Virus record (IMG/VR): IMGVR_UViG_3300044633_001173
Location: 1-50,680 of that record
Length of the DNA: 50,680 nt
DNA from: a virus
Direction: 5' to 3' (one strand)
The stretch's first letter is position 1; each line of letters starts with the position of its first letter. The translations under genes were made by a program, and so were the position numbers. Below are positions 45,499 to 50,680 of this stretch, in pieces. The notes below the pieces were generated by a model, which was given only the letters and a program-made list of their open reading frames with translations, was not told the DNA's origin and searched no databases.

Positions 45499-45533
45499 GA
45501 TTATTTATTTTACAAAATGACATACTACTTTTA

Positions 45534-45554
45534 AAATAGTCAATTTGACTATTT
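45534..45554. repeat. 21-bp perfect palindrome before the terminal giant gene
   Basis: AAATAGTCAA (45534-45543), centre T, TTGACTATTT (45545-45554). Its right arm overlaps the TATTTATT octamer. It could be an operator over the promoter, or a weak terminator since TTTTT follows. Confidence 0.6.
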
Positions 45555-45557
45555 ATT
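45550..45557 (+). promoter_or_regulatory. TATTTATT element before the terminal giant gene
   Basis: TATTTATT ends 13 nt before the ATG at 45571, the same spacing as at 20782. It overlaps the palindrome at 45534-45554. Confidence 0.5.
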
Positions 45558-45570
45558 TTTAAACGATACT

Positions 45571-48500
45571 ATGTCCAAAAGCTATAGAATTAGAACAACA
45601 CCTGGAATTGATAAAAACATCAGAATCGATATTCAACAAGATTTTGACTTGATTGAAATTTTATCATTAAAATTAAAACAAGAAGATGTTTATACTCGTT
45701 TTTGTGCCGATTATGGTGTTGTAGTTGGAAGAGTAATTGCGAATGGTGGGTACGGTGTACCAAACGTATCAATATCAGTATTTGTACCTTTAACGACTGA
45801 AGATGAAAATGACATTGTCATTTCAACCCTTTACCCATATAAAACGGTTTCAGATAAAAATGATGAAGGTTACCGTTATAATCTTTTACCTTATGTCCAA
45901 GAATATGGTGGACACACACCAACCGGTACTTTTCCTGACATAGAAGATGTCTTGAACAGAAAAGAGGTCTTAGAAGTATATGAAAAATACTACAAGTACA
46001 CTGTAAGAACTAATGAAAGCGGAGACTTTATGATAGTTGGTGTACCACTAGGAATTCAGACAGTGGTAATGGATTTAGACCTCTCAAATATAGGATGTTT
46101 CTCACAAAGACCCTCAGATTTAGTTAGACAAGGTCTTGGTGTTGAATCACAATTTGCTGGACCCAATTTTAGATCATCTGAAAATTTAGATTCATTACCT
46201 CAAATAGTAAATCAAGCAAAAGATGTTGAAGTCGCATCGTTTTGGGGTGAGGAAAATATATGTAACGTAGGTATTACGAGAATTGATTTTGACTTAAGAG
46301 ATTCGGGTATAGAGATTCAACCACAGGCAATCTTTATGGGGTCTATATTTTCAACAAGTGAAGAGGATACCTTGAATGTTAATTGTAAACCAAAGTTCGA
46401 TTCAGGTAATTTATGTGATTTAGTTACCGGTGCGGGAAAAATTTTAGCATTAAGACAAACAGTCTTCAACGATAGCCAAGGATTACCTGTATTAGAAGAA
46501 TATAAATTTCAAGATGGTGGAAATGTAATTGATGATAGTGGAACTTGGTTAGTGGAGGTACCTATGAATTTTGATTATGTTAGCACAAATGAATTCGGTG
46601 AGCAAATAATATCAAATGACCCAACAACAGGTATACCAACTAAAGGTAAATATAGGTTCAGAATCCAATATCAAAATGAAGATGGTGAAGAGAATAATGC
46701 AATGAGGGCCGATTATCTCGTCCCAAATATTAAAGAGTATGGTTGGTCTTTATCACAAAATGAAGAACCTACAGATGATACTTTACAAAAACAATCATAT
46801 GCCTTTAGTCTAGATTGGAACGATTACGGTGATACTGCTACAACAATTGGTAATCTTATGATACAAGAAGCTATCAATTGTGAAGATAGATTTTTTGAAA
46901 TGAATTTTAATCGTGTCTACACGGTTGCAAATTTTATTGATAGGTGGAAATGGGGGTACAATAGGGCTAGACATTTAGGAATAAAAGAAATAACAGATAG
47001 GAGTTGCTCAACAACCACAAACAGATTTCCCGTAAACGACGGTGTTAGGAACTTCGATTTTATTTATTTCCTATTCAACTTACTTATTACAGTTTTATCA
47101 CCTGTATTCGCCACAATTATAGTATTACTACATGTCGCCGCATTTTTGTACCCAATTGTGGTTAGGTTTGTAAATAAGTTAGTTGATTTTATAAATGGAG
47201 TTGTATATCAAATTTGTAAAGCAATAAATTGGCTTACGAACGGAAACAAACCGGTGGGTGGATGTAACACAGAAACTTTAGAAAAATTGTCTGAAAACAA
47301 CCCCTTCAAAAGAATATCATTACCCATGATGTCCTACCCCGATTGTGAGGCTTGTAATTGCGAGGATGCATCTTTGGATGCTAATGTTAATTTCAACCCT
47401 TTTGCAAATTTTGGGGTTAGTGAGGGTAACTATAGTCAATTAATAAATTCAAACTCATTATCATCTTTCGAAGGACTGGTTATAAGTCCAAATGCGAGTG
47501 AAGGTGAAAATAACGGATTGAGACAAGCGGTTGCTGGTTACCAATATTTAGACGGTTCTAATTTAGGTGTTAATAATATGGACCCTAAGTTGGCTAGATT
47601 ACCAATAGTAGAAATCCCAAATCAAGGTTCGAGTTATAAGTATTTAGGAAATGATGTTACATTATCTCAGTCATTAAACATGGCTAACTTAAGAGCTAGA
47701 TATTTTGAAGGTGTAAATGTTATTAGAACAACAGTTTCAAACACAATACCTAATGGAACTCAAGTATTTCCTTCACAATCTTTCACCGATTCAGTTCTTA
47801 TGGTTGTCTGTGATCCAGGAACTCTCCAATTACTATTAGCTGGAGATTTAATTAGTTTTCATGATACTACAAAAATTAATGACCCTAATCTAACAGGAGC
47901 AACACTAAATCAATTCGATACGACTAGTGTAACTGGTACTACGAACCCAAATCAAAACGTCTTAATATCTAAAACAGTTTCATACATAACAACAGGTGGT
48001 ACCGTTAGTAGTGCTAACTTATTATTGAAAATAACAGAAGATGGTAAGGCTTATAATTTTGTTGCCGGTAATGAATACTTCCAAGTAATTACAGGAGGGA
48101 CTGTTACACAATTTTCAGCAGCAACAAATGCTAATTCTATTAATTGTCTACTCAACAAATATTTATTTAACAAAACACAAAGAGTTTATTACGCTAACCC
48201 TTTAGCTCAAACATATTTGGCGAATCCACTCACGGCTTACGATTTATTTCAAGACCAAGAAATTATATTCATGTCTAGAGGGGTTGACCCGTACACACAA
48301 AAGCAAAATATAAAATATGACCTATCAGTTCTTTTTGGTTATGGATTTAATCAAGGACCTGTTGTTCAAGGAAGTTATTATTTGAATATACCAATAAAAC
48401 AGAACTCCAATACCATTATATCCAACAACAGTTGGAGAAATGACTATATCACACCTGAAAGTCACCAAGTTACAAACAATCTAAATACAGTTCTATATCA

Positions 48501-50680
48501 TGAACCGTATTCATTTGTAATACAAACACCATTCAGTTCATTTACTAACAACATAGTAAAATATTATAATTCTACTGATAAATCTAGACTAAATAGTCTT
48601 GCTTGGGTTGGTGATTCATTTGATTTAAGTCAATTTACATCACCTGCGGGTGTTTATTCAGATATCGCATGTAATGGTACAGAATTAGGTAAAAGTACCA
48701 TAGGATTTCAATACGGATCTTCGCAGTCATCCACACAAACTTATACTTGGTTTTACAACCCAACCGCTTATGCTTTTCCTAATAACGCTCAAGCTTCTCA
48801 ATACGGTTTAACTGTAAACTGTTTTCCAACTATCACCGGTATACCATGTAACTTTGGTATTGGTGCAGGGGCTTGGGAAAATTATGGAACATTTGGACCA
48901 AGTGTTGTCACAACAACACCTGGCGTAAATATAGGTGACGTATTTTATGAAACATATATTGGTCCAAATAACCCTGGAAATGTCCCATTGACCGCTCAGT
49001 TTAATAACACAACAAACGAATATATGTGGTACGGTATGCAATATCAGTATTACGACCCAACTACGAATCAACTTTTATGGGATGTTGGTGTATCAGTACA
49101 GATAGGTTTAGGTGGTGTAGTATTAGATGTCGTTGTAATGGCTGGTGCATGGCAGGGGCAACTATCACTTTGTGCTACATCACCACAAGGTCACATTGAA
49201 GGAGGTACATTACTTGCGGGATATGAACCACAAGAGGTGTGGATGCCACAACTACAACAAAATAGACATAGTAGGACTTTCTCACCGGCATACCATTTAG
49301 ATTACACACCTACGGTTCAAATGATAAGTCAAACAAGGCTTGTTTTGAGATCCGATAGATTACCAACATCAGATATAGTTGATGTATCAGGAAATACGTC
49401 TTTTTCACTTCATCTTAACAATAAATTCTTGATGTATAAATTAACGGATGAAGGTGACGTAACTGTAGTACCTAAATTTGACATGCAACCAACTGATAAT
49501 ACAAATAACTTATTAGATTTTGAAGATGACAATACGGGTATAAGTGACGCTGTTTTGGGTTCATTAACTTGTGACCAATTAACATTATTAGAATGTTATT
49601 CAGGTAGTGGTGAAAATTTCGGAGTAAAACAACCATGTGCTGCAAATTTCCCAACAAACCCTGAAAAAACAAGGGTTAAAGGTGGGTGTTATTATTTTGT
49701 ACAGGATAAATTATTTAAAACAATAAAAGACGATTTCAAATACTTAGCAGAATGGAAGGCAAGATTTAGATTTGTATTTGGTGCTTGTCGAGGAGTAATT
49801 AGTCACGTATTTCAAAATAATTGGGTAAATGGTACCCTTTATAGTTTTTCTTTCAGAAAACAAACAATTTTTGATAGTGCTGGTAATGTAAAAAAATATA
49901 AGTTTTGTGGGACTAAAGACCCTGTATTAATCCAAGTTACAACAAACCAAGGACCTATTTATTTTGATGAAGATAGATTTTCTTTTTTCTATCGATCAAC
50001 ACCATTCGATTACTCAACAGGTCAATTTATAGGTCAACTTCCTATGAAGAAAAATTTATTGAATAATAACTGGGAACCCGTAGGTCCTGTATATAAAGGA
50101 ATGAACAATAGAAATTTGTTCTTCCCTACCACTATCATGGACTTAGGACCTAGAGACAAATTTGCAAAAGAAATATGTTTGAATCCACAATTGGAAGGTT
50201 ATTTAGTAGATACATTAAAAAGTACGAGTTATAACGAAACTAGTGACATACTTTTGTTCGCTATCTTATCAAGGTTACTTTCTACATCGTTCGCTCAAAA
50301 AATATTTGGTGCTGGTGATGCTTCCATAAACACCTTGTTTTCTAGAACCGAAGATAGGATAGACGGAGATATTGCACAAATGTTTAGTATAAATTCAGAA
50401 TATGGAATATTACCTTTTAATGATGAGTTTTATGACGATAATGATATATATTTAGCTACAAACACAACTGATGGTGCATTGATAGGGGCGTTATTCTCAG
50501 CGATAACTGAAAATAGAATAAGACTAACACCCGGTACTATAACTTTTGGTAACGTAACACAAACAGTTGGTTACCCAAAAACCCAAGTCGTACCGATGTA
50601 TAAATGGATTAAAGACGGAAATACACAACCACAAACAATTTTAGGAAGTGAAGAAAATGAATGGTACACGTCTTTTGACG
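45571..50680 (+). CDS. Giant structural protein, 3' end beyond the window (gp7 position)
   Basis: ATG at 45571 opens a frame that stays open for 1703 codons to the edge, with no stop seen. It starts MSKSYRIRTTPGIDKNIRID. Residues about 40-80 and 140-170 read like a carboxypeptidase-regulatory/Ig-like fold (GRVIANGGYGVPNVSISVFV; TNESGDFMIVGVPLG). Residues 496-531 are strongly hydrophobic (IYFLFNLLITVLSPVFATII onward), followed by a short amphipathic stretch. A Cys cluster PDCEACNCED lies near residue 590. Later regions are beta-rich and Asn/Thr-rich. By order (25, 6, then this) it takes the place of T4 gp7, the largest wedge protein (1032 aa), but it is far longer and no direct similarity can be seen. 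A membrane-like segment in a virion protein is unusual. Confidence 0.75.
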   Translation, partial: MSKSYRIRTTPGIDKNIRIDIQQDFDLIEILSLKLKQEDVYTRFCADYGVVVGRVIANGGYGVPNVSISVFVPLTTEDENDIVISTLYPYKTVSDKNDEGYRYNLLPYVQEYGGHTPTGTFPDIEDVLNRKEVLEVYEKYYKYTVRTNESGDFMIVGVPLGIQTVVMDLDLSNIGCFSQRPSDLVRQGLGVESQFAGPNFRSSENLDSLPQIVNQAKDVEVASFWGEENICNVGITRIDFDLRDSGIEIQPQAIFMGSIFSTSEEDTLNVNCKPKFDSGNLCDLVTGAGKILALRQTVFNDSQGLPVLEEYKFQDGGNVIDDSGTWLVEVPMNFDYVSTNEFGEQIISNDPTTGIPTKGKYRFRIQYQNEDGEENNAMRADYLVPNIKEYGWSLSQNEEPTDDTLQKQSYAFSLDWNDYGDTATTIGNLMIQEAINCEDRFFEMNFNRVYTVANFIDRWKWGYNRARHLGIKEITDRSCSTTTNRFPVNDGVRNFDFIYFLFNLLITVLSPVFATIIVLLHVAAFLYPIVVRFVNKLVDFINGVVYQICKAINWLTNGNKPVGGCNTETLEKLSENNPFKRISLPMMSYPDCEACNCEDASLDANVNFNPFANFGVSEGNYSQLINSNSLSSFEGLVISPNASEGENNGLRQAVAGYQYLDGSNLGVNNMDPKLARLPIVEIPNQGSSYKYLGNDVTLSQSLNMANLRARYFEGVNVIRTTVSNTIPNGTQVFPSQSFTDSVLMVVCDPGTLQLLLAGDLISFHDTTKINDPNLTGATLNQFDTTSVTGTTNPNQNVLISKTVSYITTGGTVSSANLLLKITEDGKAYNFVAGNEYFQVITGGTVTQFSAATNANSINCLLNKYLFNKTQRVYYANPLAQTYLANPLTAYDLFQDQEIIFMSRGVDPYTQKQNIKYDLSVLFGYGFNQGPVVQGSYYLNIPIKQNSNTIISNNSWRNDYITPESHQVTNNLNTVLYHEPYSFVIQTPFSSFTNNIVKYYNSTDKSRLNSLAWVGDSFDLSQFTSPAGVYSDIACNGTELGKSTIGFQYGSSQSSTQTYTWFYNPTAYAFPNNAQASQYGLTVNCFPTITGIPCNFGIGAGAWENYGTFGPSVVTTTPGVNIGDVFYETYIGPNNPGNVPLTAQFNNTTNEYMWYGMQYQYYDPTTNQLLWDVGVSVQIGLGGVVLDVVVMAGAWQGQLSLCATSPQGHIEGGTLLAGYEPQEVWMPQLQQNRHSRTFSPAYHLDYTPTVQMISQTRLVLRSDRLPTSDIVDVSGNTSFSLHLNNKFLMYKLTDEGDVTVVPKFDMQPTDNTNNLLDFEDDNTGISDAVLGSLTCDQLTLLECYSGSGENFGVKQPCAANFPTNPEKTRVKGGCYYFVQDKLFKTIKDDFKYLAEWKARFRFVFGACRGVISHVFQNNWVNGTLYSFSFRKQTIFDSAGNVKKYKFCGTKDPVLIQVTTNQGPIYFDEDRFSFFYRSTPFDYSTGQFIGQLPMKKNLLNNNWEPVGPVYKGMNNRNLFFPTTIMDLGPRDKFAKEICLNPQLEGYLVDTLKSTSYNETSDILLFAILSRLLSTSFAQKIFGAGDASINTLFSRTEDRIDGDIAQMFSINSEYGILPFNDEFYDDNDIYLATNTTDGALIGALFSAITENRIRLTPGTITFGNVTQTVGYPKTQVVPMYKWIKDGNTQPQTILGSEENEWYTSFD

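Noticed and set aside
48160-48167. TATTTATT octamer inside the terminal giant gene (also 1575-1581, and 8063-8070 on the non-coding strand)
   Set aside because: Inside coding sequence with no gene start nearby; in AT-rich DNA some copies are expected by chance. They show why a statistical test of the motif is needed.

Overview
The window is about 50.7 kb of AT-rich, almost fully coding DNA from a contractile-tailed phage of the T4 type (myovirus). The proof is a set of T4-class proteins: tail sheath (gp18), tail tube (gp19), neck and tail-completion proteins (gp13, probably gp14, gp15), baseplate parts (gp25, gp6, gp53-like, gp26/51-like), a tape-measure-like protein, family B DNA polymerase (gp43), single-strand binding protein (gp32), UvsX, RNase H-type nuclease, gp41 helicase and NrdA/NrdB. 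The host is probably a member of Bacteroidota. A textbook Bacteroidota housekeeping promoter (TTTG, 19 nt, TATATTTG) lies before the gp32 gene. Most starts lack a Shine-Dalgarno sequence, and the NrdB resembles the Bacteroidota/eukaryote-like class Ia type. The code is standard (TAA, TAG and TGA all used as stops). No tRNA, CRISPR array, IS element or integrase was seen.

Layout. 1-3.6 kb: the start of a leftward gene cut by the window edge, a fibre-like protein with Thr-Pro linkers, and a small baseplate/fibre-type protein. 3.6-6.5 kb: DNA polymerase. 6.5-10.8 kb, leftward: a small beta-rich protein, neck protein gp13, a fusion of an HExxH metallopeptidase-like domain with an Fe/Mn superoxide dismutase, and an SNF2-type helicase. 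10.9-20.8 kb: gp14-like, gp15, a small antisense ribbon-helix-helix-like gene, sheath, a HAD-type phosphatase, tail tube, gp26/51-like tail chaperone with an apparent programmed +1 frameshift, and the tape-measure-like protein. 20.8-33.6 kb: two giant baseplate proteins (2033 and 2130 aa) flanking a gp53-like protein. 33.6-43.1 kb: small proteins, then a replication, recombination and nucleotide-synthesis block (gp32, UvsX, nuclease, gp41, NrdB, NrdA). 43.2 kb to the end: baseplate wedge gp25, gp6 and a giant protein that runs off the right edge.

Expression. Two kinds of control sequence can be read. Housekeeping-like promoters with a -33 TTTG precede gp32 and, less perfectly, the polymerase. 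Most transcription units, above all the structural ones, instead carry a TATTTATA octamer (the reverse complement of the T4 late -10 box) on the coding strand, usually 3-34 nt before the start codon. In four cases it is so close (3-5 nt) that the mRNA would be almost leaderless. Five hairpin terminators divide the rightward units.

Best leads for novelty: the metallopeptidase-SOD fusion, the +1 frameshift at TTT-TTT-CGG in the tail chaperone, the directional late-promoter-like octamer, the OmpA-like module and tandem 52-aa repeats inside a baseplate protein, and the membrane-like segment in the terminal giant protein.
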